Source: Ceratodon purpureus (Eukaryota; Streptophyta; Bryopsida; Pseudoditrichales; Ditrichaceae). From it: 64,000 nucleotides of DNA. The number at the start of each line of letters is the position of its first letter. Position 1 is the first letter of the stretch. A program made the position numbers and the translations under genes. This document shows, one piece after another, positions 1 to 13,800 of the stretch. The stretch is from assembly GCA_014871385.1 (NCBI GenBank), contig CM026433.1, forward strand, positions 13,900,023 through 13,964,022, in the 5' to 3' direction. Below the pieces are notes generated by a model that was not told the DNA's origin, made no database searches, and worked only from the letters and a program-made list of their open reading frames with translations.

Positions 1-594
1 GGAAAACACCTGCAACCTAACCTACTCAGAGACAGAACCTAGACCGCGGAACTCAGAAACGAAGATTGCTCAAAATTTGGAGGACAGTGGGCACTGACTG
101 TCAAAATGCAGCAAAATAAGTATCAGGCTGCCAGAAAAACGAAGTCTAATATCCAAACAATCTCCGCCAAATTCACCCAACTTTCCAATTGCAGACCCAT
201 CTAAGTTAGTGATACCAACCAACCAACCAACCCAGCAGCCCAGTCATTGCCACTTACCACGCTAGCTCTCCAATCTGCACCAAGGGAACTCAAACGTGCT
301 AGCTCCCACTGCCCCACGAACGCAGCCCCCTCCTGAGTCTCCACAACGTCAAAATCCCCAGCACCCGCTCACTTAGATCTCCACGATCGATCGAGCAGAG
401 CAGAGCAGAACAGTCAGCAACCGTGCACATCAAGCTCCCAGAAAGCTCAACCTCGAAAGGGTCTGTGTAAAGGTGCACTAACTTAGCATGGCATAGGCCC
501 AGTCTGAAATCTCACTCACTACACTGCCAGCCCCCAAACCCACGAAGAAAGCAAAGAGTTGCAGCTCCTAACAGAACTTGGACGTTGAAAGATT

Positions 595-627
<33 letters not shown>

Positions 628-1847
628 CAGTGGTACCTGAGATTGCGACAAGTGCAAGCAAACTGCGGCACCAGGAGAATGATGAAATTAAATGTACTAA
701 CTTAGGAGCCAGCCAACATGAATAGTAAACCATTCCCAACTTGGCTGGTCTGTGAGTTGCGATGTAAGTTATGTGAGATGGGTGCACTGTGCAGTGAAGG
801 TGGAGCCCTCGAGTCAAAGGTGGAATTGGCCAGCAAGGCTGGCGTCACCGGCAGCTGGATGCTTCTCTCGTGGCGACGACGCGTGCACTGCGGGTCCTAC
901 ATTTATGAGTTGAGTGATACCTCCGCGAATGACTTGCAGGACCACCTTGCTCAGTGCACCCTATTCCCCGAATCAAATCATTGCCTGCAAACCTTACTTC
1001 ACAAATTCACGCTCTCTTCCACCCACTACGCTGTAAGTTCCTGATCCATGGAACTTGCTCTGCAAGCTCGCTCCTGCTGTCAACTGAAGTGCATAGCTTC
1101 TTCACTACGGGGCTTCTGTTGCTCATTCGTGAATGTCCGCATGTTCTTTCCGAAATTTACGAACCCCACAGGCTTGACATTTGCAAGATTTTCTGGCTTC
1201 TCTTTCACGTTAAGATAATTGAACATTCAAAAGTCACGTTTCGAGCAAACATGTAATACGGTGTTTCTTACGGCTTGTGCTCGAATTCAAAACAGGATAC
1301 TCTTGAAGCGTTTAAGTTTATCCCGTAAGACGATAAACTTGTTCAACCCTACACGAAGGTGGTGACCGATTGCCCGTTTCATGTCGGTCAGCAAGCCACA
1401 CTATTCATTATTAAGACTTCTAGAAAAACTCTACAATTTCAGTCATCGACATAAACCACCAGCATGTCACAACACTTCAATAGGTAGTGAAGAATGGTAT
1501 GTAGTTGGTCATTCACATCCACCAAATCAAAATCACCTAGTACTTTTATAAACAAGATACGTCCAAAGCAAATATCTGTCTTGGGACAGAAACTCACGCA
1601 ATGTGCTCGCATGTTGACATAATCATGGGACTACACGTAGAACTGTCTTTTGATGATGTCGGACAACACGCAAGAGGACTAAGTTAAACCTCTACCTGAC
1701 TACTACCTTCCCTTCAATTGGTGTTGACAATGGTCACACCGTCCAATTTCAATAATCACCGACGTCAAAATTGGTGGCTCTCCTTCTGTCTGAAGTCTGA
1801 CCTAAACTCCCATCACGACACCCGCCATAATTACAATCAAATTCGCC
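1..1847. other. 3' flank of the Dre2 gene, no gene seen
   Basis: No convincing gene is present. Open frames here are short, and one of them (Glu-Pro repeats on the minus strand) only reflects the GGCTCC microsatellite at 595-627. The stretch is ordinary mixed-composition sequence downstream of the Dre2 stop codon and would include its 3' UTR. Confidence 0.5.
595..627. repeat. (CCGGCT)n microsatellite
   Basis: Five and a half perfect copies of a 6-bp unit are visible. It creates a spurious Glu-Pro repeat frame on the minus strand. Confidence 0.9.
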
Positions 1848-4235
1848 TCACGCATCGGCCACCAACAGTGAACTTCCAAGAGTGATCTGCGCACGAAAAA
1901 AGGAAAAAGTTGAGAAGCAGGCAATACAGGTATATTTCCAGCATATTATAACATAAGAACAAAAACATTAGATATCTATAAAACCAGCTAATAATATTAG
2001 CTAATAGTACAACATAATATTTAGAAACGTTCGTCCAGAGGCCAATTGATGTGCACACAATCTTTACCTTCTTCCTAGAATATCCACACAAAAAAATGAA
2101 GACTCACCTTCTCTCCAAGCTTGAAAGTAGGCATGCCCCTATAAGGACATCCAGCACAGCGAAAGGCATCTCCTAGTCCACACTGCCAACACCCATATTG
2201 ACGAAATGTCAGCTCCTAAAATCCACCACTTCAATGTTCATTACTGGTTACGCATATGAACTGCTTTACCATAATACATTCCTAATAATCTGTCTAAGTC
2301 GGGCAATGTAAACTTCGCATGCCATACATTCTACAATGCTACTGTAGGGAATAGGTAACATAAACGGAAGCCTTCGAAGCATCGAACTACAATTCCTATA
2401 AGCTGACTTGCTGCTTACACTTCCACAGGCAGATGACGGATTGTTGATTTGTGCAGCTGTAAGTTGAGCCTCCTCTTCTTTCTCTTCAAGTTCTGCGCGC
2501 CCACATGAACAGTTTTTGCAAGCCTTCTTCGTTGGAGCACAGCTCTCCGCCACTGTCACAAGCACATTTTCCATTATGTGAGCCCTTCAGCTGTCTATTC
2601 ATTCCGAGTTGTAAGCAAACCAAAATTAGATATATAGCCAGCAAACTCATTTACCAGCTCCGAATTGGACACTCACCAGGCAACTCAGGTGCCTTCAGGT
2701 CTTCCTCTGTCAGGAGATCATCCTCGTCAATAAGTTCATCATCATCATTTTTGAAATCACTAGAGAATTCCAATTTGATAGTCGCTTTGGTGATTGGCAA
2801 TACATCATCCGTCACGTCCCCAGAAGTGAGCTTCACCGCTTGATAGTTGCCGTTTGTTCTAGTATTACCTGTCAAGACAGAAATCATTAACTTTATCAGC
2901 CTTGGTCATGTCGCCAGAGCTCAGCAAATGGCAACTGTCACTTATGATGGGTTTCCTCGTCTATCACAAATAAATTGCTCAAGTTGAAATTTTCTGAAAG
3001 AATTATAAAGATATTAGTAACAAATTAACCTCTCCACTCCACCTAAAACTGTTTTTAAATACCCTTTGAAAAATCTGAAAATATTCAAAAAAAGTTAATA
3101 TTCAAAATGCAATGGCAAATAAGAAATGCAAACATCAACTAAAGGCATGAAAGCTCACCATTTTTGCTTACAACCTTCCTCTTGATCTGGAATACAGATC
3201 CTGAGTCCCAAGAAGGCTTCTTAACTCTCACCTAAAATCCAAGTACATTTACACATTGTGAACATAAAGGCGTTGCCACAATGCAACTCTAAGTAAGACC
3301 TTATCCAGTTGATAGCTTCTGTGTTTCACAATATGAACACACATAGACACCTAAAACTAGAAACACAAAGACAAGAGATGGAAATGCAAAGAAACAGCCA
3401 AATATTTCAGAAAATGCTGAAAAGACAGGATGCTTTTCTCCAGATTATACAAAATGGACACATCCTTCCTACACATCCAAATTGCTGAAGTGCCTAGGTT
3501 CTGATTCAGTAAACAAAGCTCAAAGATCTAGTACTTACGGCAATAGGCTTCAGGGCTTTAGAATTTGTCAATTCAGCAATTTCTATATTCACAGACTCGA
3601 CAGCTTCAGCGTTAACAAAGCCAGCAAGCAGCAAATTTCGCTCCAACGTAGTTTTCGTTAACGCATCAAGTGGCTCTTGAATCAAGAAGTCACCACCGGG
3701 CTTGAGAACCCGGGAAATCTCCGATAGAAGAACCGAGGAATGGCGTCCTGGTGTTTGCATCACTGTTACGACCGCATCTAGTGATGATGTCCCAGCCTCA
3801 AGCTTGCCATCTTCAAGAACAGAACACAAAGGATTGACAAGAATGTGAGTCAAGCAGAAGCAACCCTAAAATCACAAGGTGGAACGCAACTTTCATATCA
3901 GGGACAATTCACTGAAAGAAAGACTTGCCAGGAGACTGTTAGAGTCGGTTAGTCAAGGATGGTGCCTGACATTGTAAACCCTACCAGTGTAGATTACCAC
4001 AAAGGCATTGGCAATCTTGCATCATGTGTGAGCAAAAATAAATTTGTATTTGGCAGCTATAAAACAGAAAACGCACACCAAATACATGCATACCTGTATC
4101 CTGAACATTGGTCAAGGTTTGCAATGAAGCCCCGCCAGACAATTTATCCACAAAAATCTTGTTAACCCATTGTTCCACTGAGTCCGGAAGTGTTTGCACA
4201 TCAGAAACCAACAAAACACCAGCATTTCCGGCCAT
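1848..4235 (-). CDS. DRE2: Anamorsin/Dre2 (CIAPIN1) homologue, 7 exons
   Basis: Dre2/anamorsin is the Fe-S electron-transfer protein of cytosolic iron-sulfur cluster assembly; it receives electrons from the diflavin reductase Tah18/NDOR1. Proposed exons on the minus strand are 4235-4086, 3865-3539, 3231-3159, 2868-2677, 2552-2419, 2182-2108 and 1886-1848, giving about 329 residues. Exon 2 carries the N-terminal methyltransferase-like fold ([11 protein letters not shown]). Exon 4 is an acidic linker. Exon 5 holds the first cluster site ([17 protein letters not shown]) and exon 6 the second ([18 protein letters not shown]). The last exon ends SSLLVADA. Exons 2-7 join in phase with good GT/AG sites. 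The end of exon 1 is uncertain: the strongest donor (4093) is out of phase, so I used the in-phase donor at 4085. An upstream in-frame ATG exists at 4307. Family identity is very secure. Confidence 0.93.
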
Positions 4236-5794
4236 GTTTTGCCCTTCCGTTGCCGTCTTCTCTACCTTTGCAGGAAAGATTTGTAAAACAGTTGATCTAA
4301 AAATCACCTGGAAAGACGAACAGAAGAGAGTCAGACACTATCGAACCACCCTGCTGGACACAAGCTCACTTAATCTGAGGCAACTTCTTGAAGCCAACGA
4401 AGCAGCGAAAGAAACTCCTCAGTCGTATACACTACAGCGCGAATACTTCTTTTGAAATTTAAGGTCGTGGAAAACACAAGCTCTTTACCATATGCTCATC
4501 CAAGAAAAGCAAGCCCAAGCCCAGACTGCAACCCGCACAACAATCCCCATGTCTAAGGGACACGAAAAGAAAGCAAATATCATGATAAGCTTCAATCTAG
4601 CGACAAGAAGCCCCACAAATCAAAGGCATCCAAACTCATCCACACCCACACGCAGTGATTGATAATTACAACTAAACACTTTGTATCGTCTAAGTGAAAT
4701 CCCTCGCATAGTGCAGCCTCCCAGGTCACCTTCACAAAAGCATAAAATTAATCCACATGCGATCGAGTGCTGTCAGCTGAGACAGAGACTGTGACAGGCG
4801 CTGTGAGCTTTAGTCTGCGGCAGTCACTGACATCGCTCTCTGAGATGGAGGCAGGTACAAATACCACTGACCAGAATGCTAACCCTCAGAACATGGCAAG
4901 CCCTAATACTGCTCATAACGAGCCACGCCCAGACCAAGGCCCACCTAAAGCCTAGAACACCAAGGGAAAAGGAAAAAGAAAACGAAAAAACAAAACCCGG
5001 TTCACGCAGAGCAGGTCATGGACACCGTAGTTCCAAACACCGGCAAACCCTACGTGTGATGCGTATATATATTATTCCCTCGTCTCACCACCCTGACTTG
5101 ACGTGACCTGAGAAGCCAAATTCGAAAGCCGTAGAGAAGGGAGAAGGGAATGTTGTTCATAGCTTGAAGAAAACAGCATGTGCGACAGCGGAGAAGGTAA
5201 TGACAGAAAAGACGATACGAAGGAGCACATGAGCATGAGCATGGGCATGGGCAGGGTCATGTTTTGGAGGCACGAGGTTGAGGAGGGCACTTACCCTGGA
5301 GCGGGGTTTGTTGGCAGCAGGTGGACGAATTGAACAAGGAGATGGGGAGATGGGGAGATGGTGAGAGTAACGATGGGCGGGCGGGCGGGCGGGCGAGGAG
5401 AGCAGACGTGCATCCACAAGAATCTAGTACTAGTAGTAGTGGTAGTGTGCACTTCCTTGGTTACGCCCACCACAGAGGCACTTGCAATTGCACCATCCCA
5501 CCATGGAGTCATGGACCATGCTGCACACGCACACTGCACACTGCACACTGCACACCCACTGTACCCGTGGCCAAATGCCCAAATCCCACCACGCCACCCA
5601 AATCCAACACTAGTCTACCACATGCGTACATTCTCGGCTGGGCAGGTCTAGATCGTGGGTAGATTTGGGTGGTAAGGGGCGCGGTGGAGGGGGTAGGGTA
5701 GCGCAAGTGGGGTAGGGGAAGGGGATGAGGGCAGGCAGCGCGTGCCTTGGCGCCGCCCTGGGGTTTGAGCAGTGCTGATGTGGCCGTGCGGCGG
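4236..5794. other. Upstream region of Dre2, no gene seen
   Basis: This probably holds the 5' UTR and promoter of Dre2. It contains short simple-sequence runs (GGGC repeats near 5376-5397, a CACACTG-rich stretch near 5522-5560). Overlapping open frames between 5.1 and 5.7 kb show no family motif and look like GC-rich chance frames. The MULE begins at the right end. Confidence 0.45.
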
Positions 5795-5803
5795 GGGGGA
5801 CGG
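5795..5803. repeat. Left 9-bp target-site duplication of the MULE
   Basis: gggggacgg abuts the first base of the left inverted repeat. The same 9 bp follow the right inverted repeat at 14727-14735. A 9-bp duplication is the usual length for Mutator insertions. Confidence 0.9.
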
Positions 5804-6094
5804 GGGTCTCTTTAGTTTCCCCCAACGAGCGTAGCAGTTCGTTTTTTCCCGGGCAGGGGCAGCCCGCTCCTCCCCGTCCCTCCGCCCACCCGACCCGAGC
5901 CCAACCCGACCCACGCCGCGGCCCCGCCCGACCCCCCGCGATGCCTCCCCGGCCCCGTGCGCCCTCGCCCGCCCGTGCTCGTCTCCTCCGCCCGCCCGCT
6001 CCCGTCGTCCATCCGGCACACTCCTCATCCAACCCCTCGCCGTCCACGTCGTCTCTCTCCCATCGCCGCCCGCGTCTGCAATCGAAATCAATGC
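5804..6094 (+). repeat. Left terminal inverted repeat of the MULE
   Basis: A 291-bp, very GC- and CpG-rich sequence that is the reverse complement of 14436-14726 with no gap seen. It ends at the shared ATGC (6091-6094), after which the two sides diverge. It probably contains the promoter of the plus-strand gene. Confidence 0.95.
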
Positions 6095-6634
6095 GTGTCC
6101 TAGGTCTCTCTGTGTTGCGTTGTGGGGTTTAGGACAGGTGATGGCGCAAGTCGAGGTTTTAGGTGTTTAGGGTTGGAGCACACGAAGGAGATGTGTAGAG
6201 AGTCGTCGATTTCGTGCTGGAGGTGGTGACAGCATGCGAGCATTTCATTAATTAAGGTCTCGGAGGTGTTGGGGAGAAGTCTTTCAGCGGTCGCACGGGA
6301 GGAGCTATACTCGAGCGGACTTCGTCGCTGCGGGAGAGAGAGCGGGCGATGTGCGGGGTTTACTCTTAGGTGCGGTGTGCGGGGTTTAGTCTTTGCTGCG
6401 GCGCCGAGGGGGGCGTGCCGTCGTATGTGCGATTCCTGGGATTAGCGTGGAGGAGGGGATCCAGGAGTGGGTACACGATCAGGAGGTGGAAGGTGACGGC
6501 GGGGGTGAACTTGGTGCGGGAAGGACGATAGGAGTTCCAAGGGGGGGCGCGAGAGCATAACGTCGACCGCAGCATCTCCGTCTCCTTCCACTTAGGGTTT
6601 CGGGTACTGGCAGCGTGGGCGCAAGACAGAAATC

Positions 6635-9600
6635 ATGTCGTCCCTGTCCTCCCTGGTACGTCCTTCTGAACTCTACGCTGAGTCTGCTGTATTTGTTGAA
6701 GCACACCCCGTAGGATGCCTTCATCAGTCTCTCGTAGTCCGGTCTGTTTCTGAGGTATTTGCGTTTTTTTTTTTATTATTAGGGTTTCCTTTCGATCAGT
6801 GCTGTCAGACCATCTTCCTCAATTGCCCCTGCTGCCTTACCTCAATTTCTCCCCCTGGCAATGAAGTCGCCGGTCATGTAGTAGAGTCTGTTCTGTTTGA
6901 TGTGTAAGTGTTTGTTATATTTCTTATTTCCTCCTCCCTTAGTACATTTGACTTGCTCTTATGGTATTGTTTCTTCCTTTTTTGTTTTTATTTCGAATTT
7001 CGTCTTATTGCCCAAGCTCCACTGCCATTCCTGTCACTGATCTCACCAGCTTCCAATTTCTCTGTTTTCGCCATGCTTTCAGACCACTCTTCTCTTCACC
7101 ACGTATTCATTGCTGTAATGGTTTAGTTCTTCATTCTCGTTTTTATTTCTTCAAGTTAAAGCTTATTCGGCATTTGCACTCGGTTTAGGGTTAATTCACT
7201 GCTGGATTCTCCTCCTTCCAGATTGCCGCAACCAGCGCTCCTGACCTCTCCCGGCTCAGCGACGAGGACGCATGCCGCGTGCTGAAAGGAAGAGCAACTG
7301 TGTTGGACGTGAGCAGTTTGTCGCCAGAATGGCAGGATAAGATCGCAACGCAGACTCCAGGGATCGTCGAAGGGGTAAGACTGACCTTCTCCTCCCTCAC
7401 TCTTTAATTCTTGGTGCTCTTCATTTTACCATTGCTTCATTGATTACTAATTCGGATCTGTTCTTCGTGTAAACAGCTGAAGGTGAAGGGGAAGTTTGGG
7501 GACGAAGAGGTCATAGTATGCCAGAGTACCTGGACATGCTATGACCCCAACAGGGACGCCTTCACCATGTCGGAGTACGACTGGCTGATGGTGGAGGTGA
7601 ACCTGTTGTGGCGTAGGAAGTATGCGTCTTCTTCAGGGTCCGGGAAGGCACGTGCCAAAATTCCATTCGTCTGCAGATATTGCAACGTCGACATGGTTGA
7701 CAAAGCCAACCTTGGGTGGCACAGGCAGAATGACCTTTGTGCGCATTATGACGCGAAGAAGAGTGGAAAGCTCAAAATCTATCCCTCCAGGGGTCTGGAC
7801 GGCAATAAGGAGTCCCGCGCTGTCTTCCGCAAGTACAATCTCCCAGTACCATGGCAGATGGTAGGAAAGCACATGCGGCCGAAGGAGCCAGTTTCCGGGA
7901 GGAAGGGGAGAGTGGTCCTCGACTCAGATACCGGGGAGGACAGCGGATCAGGAGAGGACGACTTCATGGAAGACGCAGCCGGTGGTGGAGGACCCGACAT
8001 TGTCAACTTGTCGAGTCCAAGTGGGGAGCGAGCGGATCCCGCCACGGTGCAGCCCCCAGAAGTGAGGACCCCGTATTCCGGCGTAGACGTGGGGAAGGGG
8101 CCGAGCGTAGCAGAGGTTCTGGAAGGACTGCGGCAGCAATCCAAGGGGAAAGGCGCTGCGACCGGGAGCTCACATAAGGGGAAGACAAAGGCCAAGGTGG
8201 GAGAGAGTAGTGGAAAGGGAGCGAGAAGTACAGCAGCTGGACAAACGAGGGACCGGGCAGGGGGTGGGGTTCTCTTCCCGGAAGGGGTAGGCGGTAGGAC
8301 AAGGGCTGCACAGGCGGGGTCGCCGGGATCACAGAAGGGTAAGCGAGCATGGAGGGAGGGGAGCGAGCCGGCGGTGGATGGAAGGGGAGAGGATGCGGTG
8401 CCAGCAGCGCAAGACGGAGAGGACTCAACCGGGCAAGGTCGGCCAGGCAAGCGTCCCGGTCATCAGCGGGCGGGTTCGCAGGAGCGACTGTCGAGTTCAG
8501 GATTCCGTATCGACACTGTGAAGAGGGTGCGGCCCACTACGCTGCCGAAGGATCCAGTTGCAAGGGCGAGGGCGGAGTGTCACATCGCGGCGCGTGAGAG
8601 GGCCGCACAGCTGTTTCCCCCAGTGCCTACTTCAGCTGCACCTGAGAGGCCCGGGCCACCGCCGGGGCTTTACGCACTTGTTCATTGTACCGGAGATATC
8701 CTCGCACTAGACTCTCTCCAGGATCTGCATGCGCCAGTGGAAGCGCTGCGGGGTCTGCAAGAGTTAGGGCAGTTAGGCAGGAAGGTCGGCAACGCATGGG
8801 GGGCTATCCAATTCAGCCCCGACTTGCTGGTAAGCTTCGCGGATTTCTAAGTTAAATTTTTTCTGTCCGCCCTCTACTTTTTTAGCTTTATGTCTTACCG
8901 GGTTTGCTTTGCATGTAGGACAAGTTGCCGGGTGCCACCATGGACGCAGTGAACAAGTGCAAGGCAGTTTTCATGAAGAAATCACCAGCTGATATTGAGA
9001 AGGAAATACAGAAGTTCTACCTTCACCATGACGACGTCTTGAGTTACCCGGCACGGCAGGCACAATACGAGGAGTCCATTCGGATTGTTGAGGAGAGTCG
9101 GGCTGCTTACATGAAGGACGAACTGGAAAAGTTTGAAACAGGGTTGAAGATTGCGGCCGAGGCAGCCGAATGGGACTGGTCCCCCCTGTACGCCAACTTC
9201 ATTCTGAATCCGATGCCGCCTATCCTTAGTCGACCTTTCAGTCACACGAAGGAGGAGTTCGAAGGACTTCTGGATTGGCTGCGAGACGAAGGAAGCCGTA
9301 TTGGTGTCGCCAATCCCCCGCCCCACTTTGCACGAGCATTGAAGCTTTTTAGCCGGAGTGAGTTGGGAAGTCGTACACCTATGTTGTGCCCGGTGAAGGG
9401 CTTGACTGCTGCCACCCTCAATGCCCGTCCCCAGCAGGTGCTGTTTGCTATGGAAGAACTCATTAGAGTTGGGAAAATCTTCTTCCCTACACTGGATACC
9501 ACGGGGGAGGACTTTGCTGATTTCCGGGTTGTGTTAGACTCGGGAGACAATACAGGCAAGCAGGTCGAGAAGTACACGTCGTGGAGGTCGAATACTTTCA

Positions 9601-10121
9601 TTCGTGCTTGTTTGGACATGGTTGCATTGGACCAGGCGGGCGTCATGCGCGACATGTGGCTGAACCGGGAGGGCGTGGACCGCGAGGCTGTCTGCAGGTC
9701 TTTCAGATCTGTTCTCCTTCTCCGTGAAAATATAGACTTGGAGTACTGTCTGGGGTCCTTGGAGTGTACTGGTGTTTGGCCGAAGGCAGGTGAGGACTTC
9801 TTTGAATCCGCGAAGGCCATGCGGAGGGAGAGCTTAACTGTCTGCAAGTCAAAAATTAGTGCGTGGAATTTGACAGATAAACTTGAGGACCTGGATGACT
9901 TCCGACCATCCCAAGTTCTAAGCACTTTTGATCATGCCAAGTTCGAAGCTGCGTGGACAGCATTGTCGTCTCAGGGAGAGGGTTCGCACGGCTCGGACAA
10001 GGAAGGATGGAACAACGTTGCATCACAAGGCGAGGGGGAGGACGTCTCCGGAGTAGGGGAAGAGCTCGAGTCGGCCACAACTTCAATTTCTCCAATAGTG
10101 CTTTTCACAGGGGCAGCGTAG
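6635..10121 (+). CDS. MULE accessory protein of unknown function (about 909 aa)
   Basis: I do not recognise the family. Four exons join in phase 0: 6635-6655 (MSSLSSL), 7222-7374, 7477-8829 and 8919-10121, with clear gtacgt, gtaaga and gtaagc donors and pyrimidine-rich acceptors. The third exon encodes a possible zinc-binding segment (CRYCNVDMVDKANLGWHRQ, C-x2-C then H and C), followed by a long low-complexity basic, Gly- and Ser-rich stretch. The last exon is a better-ordered, mostly helical region with many Trp and Leu residues. It lies inside the Mutator element, starts about 540 bp inside the left inverted repeat and runs towards the transposase gene. By position it corresponds to the second gene of MuDR, but a captured host gene or a DNA-binding cofactor is equally possible. 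Confidence 0.7.
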
Positions 10122-10858
10122 TACCTCTCAGTTAAAGTCTGTTCATTAGGTCAGGGTGTCATGGTGCTTGCTAACCCCGATTGGAAACCTGGTCCGATTG
10201 GAGAAGTTCTGAGAATGTATTTCAAAATAGTGTATAGTTACGTGACTGTTAGCGTACATGCCTGCAAGTATATATTAGGACAGGCGCTGTATTATGAACA
10301 GCATTAGCCGCTACTGGTGCCGGATTGGAGTTGCTGGGTACCGTGTTTTTTGAGTGTCTCACTGTACGAAGATCATAGAACTTGTGTATGTTCCTGTAAA
10401 TGTTTGCTTAAAAAGAAAAAAACAAAAATTCCGGAAATGTGTATGGCACAGCTGCGGAGACTGCGTCTAATGCGTACCAGTACCCAGTGACACGGGAATA
10501 GTGTACATGCAAAAAAGTAGAATATTTAGATTATAAAAAACTGCACATCCATAAGCAGAGTGGATGGGAAAATAAACTCTTGGAATCTTAAATTTGAAAA
10601 TCACGAATTAAAATAAAAAGTTAACATACGAATGTGGAGATACAGCTTTCAGAGTACCATTATAGGACAGACCTGTCCTAATGACAAAGAACCTGTAACA
10701 GTTTTCAAATGAAAAGCATTTCAGTCCGATCATATGAGAACTCTCGCCAAAATTCAAATGAAATGCTGTAAACTACACCTCAATGCCCTGTGTGTAGAAC
10801 AGGCAAGAAGTTTTTCCGCTGTCCTTACGATTCAGTCAGAATAAGAGCACCTACTGTT
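10122..10858. other. Spacer between two convergent MULE genes
   Basis: AT-richer than the flanking exons and without a gene. It should contain the 3' UTRs and polyadenylation signals of both genes; AATAAA-like and A-rich runs are visible around 10410-10620. Confidence 0.5.
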
Positions 10859-13800
10859 CTACCTAGCTTGACTCGTCCTAGTGCTAGTTTTCTTCCTACC
10901 GGTCTCAGAGCACGCCTTAAATCGTCGGAGAGTCTTCGGTCCAGGCCCAACCTTAAAGGACGGCTGGGATAGTGGGTGAAGAAGCCCCTTCTCCTTCTTG
11001 GCCCTAAGGGCAGACATCTTCCCTTTAAATTCATGAGCAAAAGCCAGAAAGTGAGACCTAAGGTCAGTGTCTTCTTCAGCCACCCCTTCCGCTTCACGAA
11101 GAACAGCTTTGAAGTCTAATAACAACTTCTCCGGATTATCAGTTCTCACAGTGCCTGTCCTTGAATCTGCAGCACTGTCAGCTCGACCAGGTGCAGATAC
11201 AACGTCCATACCAGCTGTAGCATACCCCATCTGGATAGTACCCCTCAAAGACCCTGCATAACGAACAATGTCTCCAGGATGCACATCTTTGTTAATCATC
11301 CTGAAAACCTTCATAACATGTTTACAAATGTTCCCCCTCATGCCCAAGGGACAGTTGCAGCTAGCCCAATCAGAATTCGGACTGGTGATGACCCAGATTA
11401 CTGGAAAATTGGTCTGTGAGGCCACGTAGGCCACATCTTCCTCTTCACAGATTCTAACGTGCTCGTCAGGAATTTCTTCTGCCCTAATCACAGCATTCGC
11501 CACTACACCCTCAGCTTTCCCATTCTTTATAAAACCATACAACTTACATTGCACTGCATACCAGTAGTGTGTTAAGACGTCTTTCACCAGATGGTAAACC
11601 AACCAATCCACACGCCTGCCGTCGAACTTCTGTCTGCTTGTCCTAAGAATCGCCTTCAGATTAGCATGATAGCTCTCCACAGCTGCATTCGTGTCCTGAT
11701 TGGCATGAGGGATGTTTCTGAATCCCTTGACCCACATCTCCAGCTTAGGGATCCACTCCTTCTCGAAATAGTTGAAAAACGCCTTCGCCTGTGGATATTT
11801 CGCTTTCAGGTGTTCGAACCTGTCCTGAGCGGATTTCACAGCTAGCTCACCCTGTAAAATTCCGTTTCCATACATCAGGTCTGCACAAGCACTAAGTACC
11901 TCTGCTCTTAAATAGTTTGCTTTTATCTTCTGGGTTGCATTTTCCAACCATGCTTTTCTAGTATGCCACAGACAGAGCAGGATCTTGACGTCATTGTTTG
12001 CATGTCCTTCCATCGTTTCTGTCTCAGGCCAGACCTCCCTGTTGGACACAAAGAAGGCGGTCACAGTTAGGACAGATGATTATAAACGGTAACTGTGTAC
12101 AAAGCGAAACCCTACTACAGAGATCCAGGAACTATTACCTGATGGCATTCAGTTCAGCGTCATCATTATCCACAAGGAATGAAGTAGGCTTCCAGTCTGG
12201 CTTGATTGCCTCACAACGCTCTTTTAATTTCCTTAGCCATGGCACAATGTCAACTTTCCTGGACCTCCCTTGTATAGTAAATGCCACTGGTATGCCTTGC
12301 TCCCAATCATCAAACACCATGACGGTGTAAAGTGGGTACTACAGGACCACAGAGACAGGACGATCAGTATAAAGACAGGGTGTCCTAAACAAGGTACTGG
12401 CAGAATTTAAAAAGACAGGGATCTTAGAGAGGTCTCTCACCTTAGGAGCGTTTGTTGAGAATGTGGCGTCCATAGAGAGTGCTTTGCGATGTCCGTGCCT
12501 GACCATCATTTCCAATTGCCAATCTGTCTGAATGGCCAGGCAGAAAGGGTCATCCTCATCAGGTGGTGGATCGTTCAGTTCTATGTTCCCATACTCCTTG
12601 TAATGATAGAAGGAGTGTGGATTTTCGTCAGTCCACATTCGAACACTCATTGCGTCCCTGGGATGTTTTTCCCAAAGCTCCTTTGCCAACTTGTTAGCTA
12701 TATTGTAGACATCACTAGGCATGACAAAAGTGTCCCTCGTTGCTGGTATGTTGTCCCGGGCACACCTCAGAACCTCTGCTTTGTGATCTGCCATGACCTG
12801 GGCTGGCGACTTGCCTGCCCTAAGTGAGTCTGTAATCCACTGTTTTGTCGCAGGTGACAGATGCCCAGATAATCCAGCTCGCTGTCCTCCGAACTGCTCG
12901 CCATGACAGGGCTTCCCAGCTTTGTCTGTGTGTGTCATGCAGTGAAATTGAATTGTGCAGAGCTTTTCATCAATCTGCAACTGCTTTGCTACGAAGTTAC
13001 ATTGACAACCTCTCTTCATAGACATCCCTGCACGAATTTTGCCCACTCTTGTTTTCCTCTTAGGTTTCACAGCGGCATCCAGTAAAGCCTGCGCCTCCAA
13101 TAGTCGTTGTTGCCCCTCCTTGACCCTGGCCTGTTCCTCTGCGTCTTCGTCAACTGGATCTGCATTCAGGTCCACCGGGGGTTCTTTCTTACCTTTCTTC
13201 TTAGGACGTGGTTTCACTGCAGCCTCTTTTGCTGCCTTGTCCACGATCTTCTGGGCACGCTGGAGAATCTTCCGATGGTTTGTCGAATTCTTCTTCTGGG
13301 TCAGACAATGTGCAAAAGCTTTCTGCACCTCTACCTTATAGTGCTTAGTGTAATCCTCAGGCCCAAATTGACACCAGTAACTGTAATTCAACAGAGCAAT
13401 GTATCAGTCAACATATGTTGCAGTCTAATGCATTAGAACAGGAAGTTATAGGTTTAGGACAGGTCGAGGTTTACCTGATCTCCTGTACAGCCGAATCTGC
13501 TCGCACTTGCTTCCTGTCATCCTTCTTTATGCATTTCCTTGCTTCTTCGACAAAGGTGCATGGATGCTGCCTTGCAGTCATTTCCCCTTCAAGGAAGTCA
13601 TCCAGTCTGTTCCAGGGTATGGTGGCCTTCTGAGTTTCTCGGCGTCGACCACAGCCTTGATTAGACTTACTCTCCCATTGCAGATCAGTTCTGCTGAAGG
13701 GCCCTGGAGGTGGAATCTGTACTGAAGCCAGCACCCTGTCCTTAGGAAATCTCCAGGACGGCCTAGGCTTCTTAGTACTCGCCCCAGCCTTCTCAGATCT

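Noticed and set aside
512-817. Glu-Pro repeat ORF on the minus strand
   Set aside because: Produced by the CCGGCT microsatellite, with no flanking domain or splice support.
5610-6132. Long GC-rich ORFs at the left MULE end and their mirror copies at 14.2-14.9 kb
   Set aside because: They are chance frames in the GC-rich inverted repeat, duplicated at both ends and unrelated to the spliced genes inside.
7779-8450. 223-codon minus-strand ORF opposite the MULE accessory gene
   Set aside because: Pro/Ser-rich shadow of a GC-rich exon with in-phase splice sites on the plus strand.
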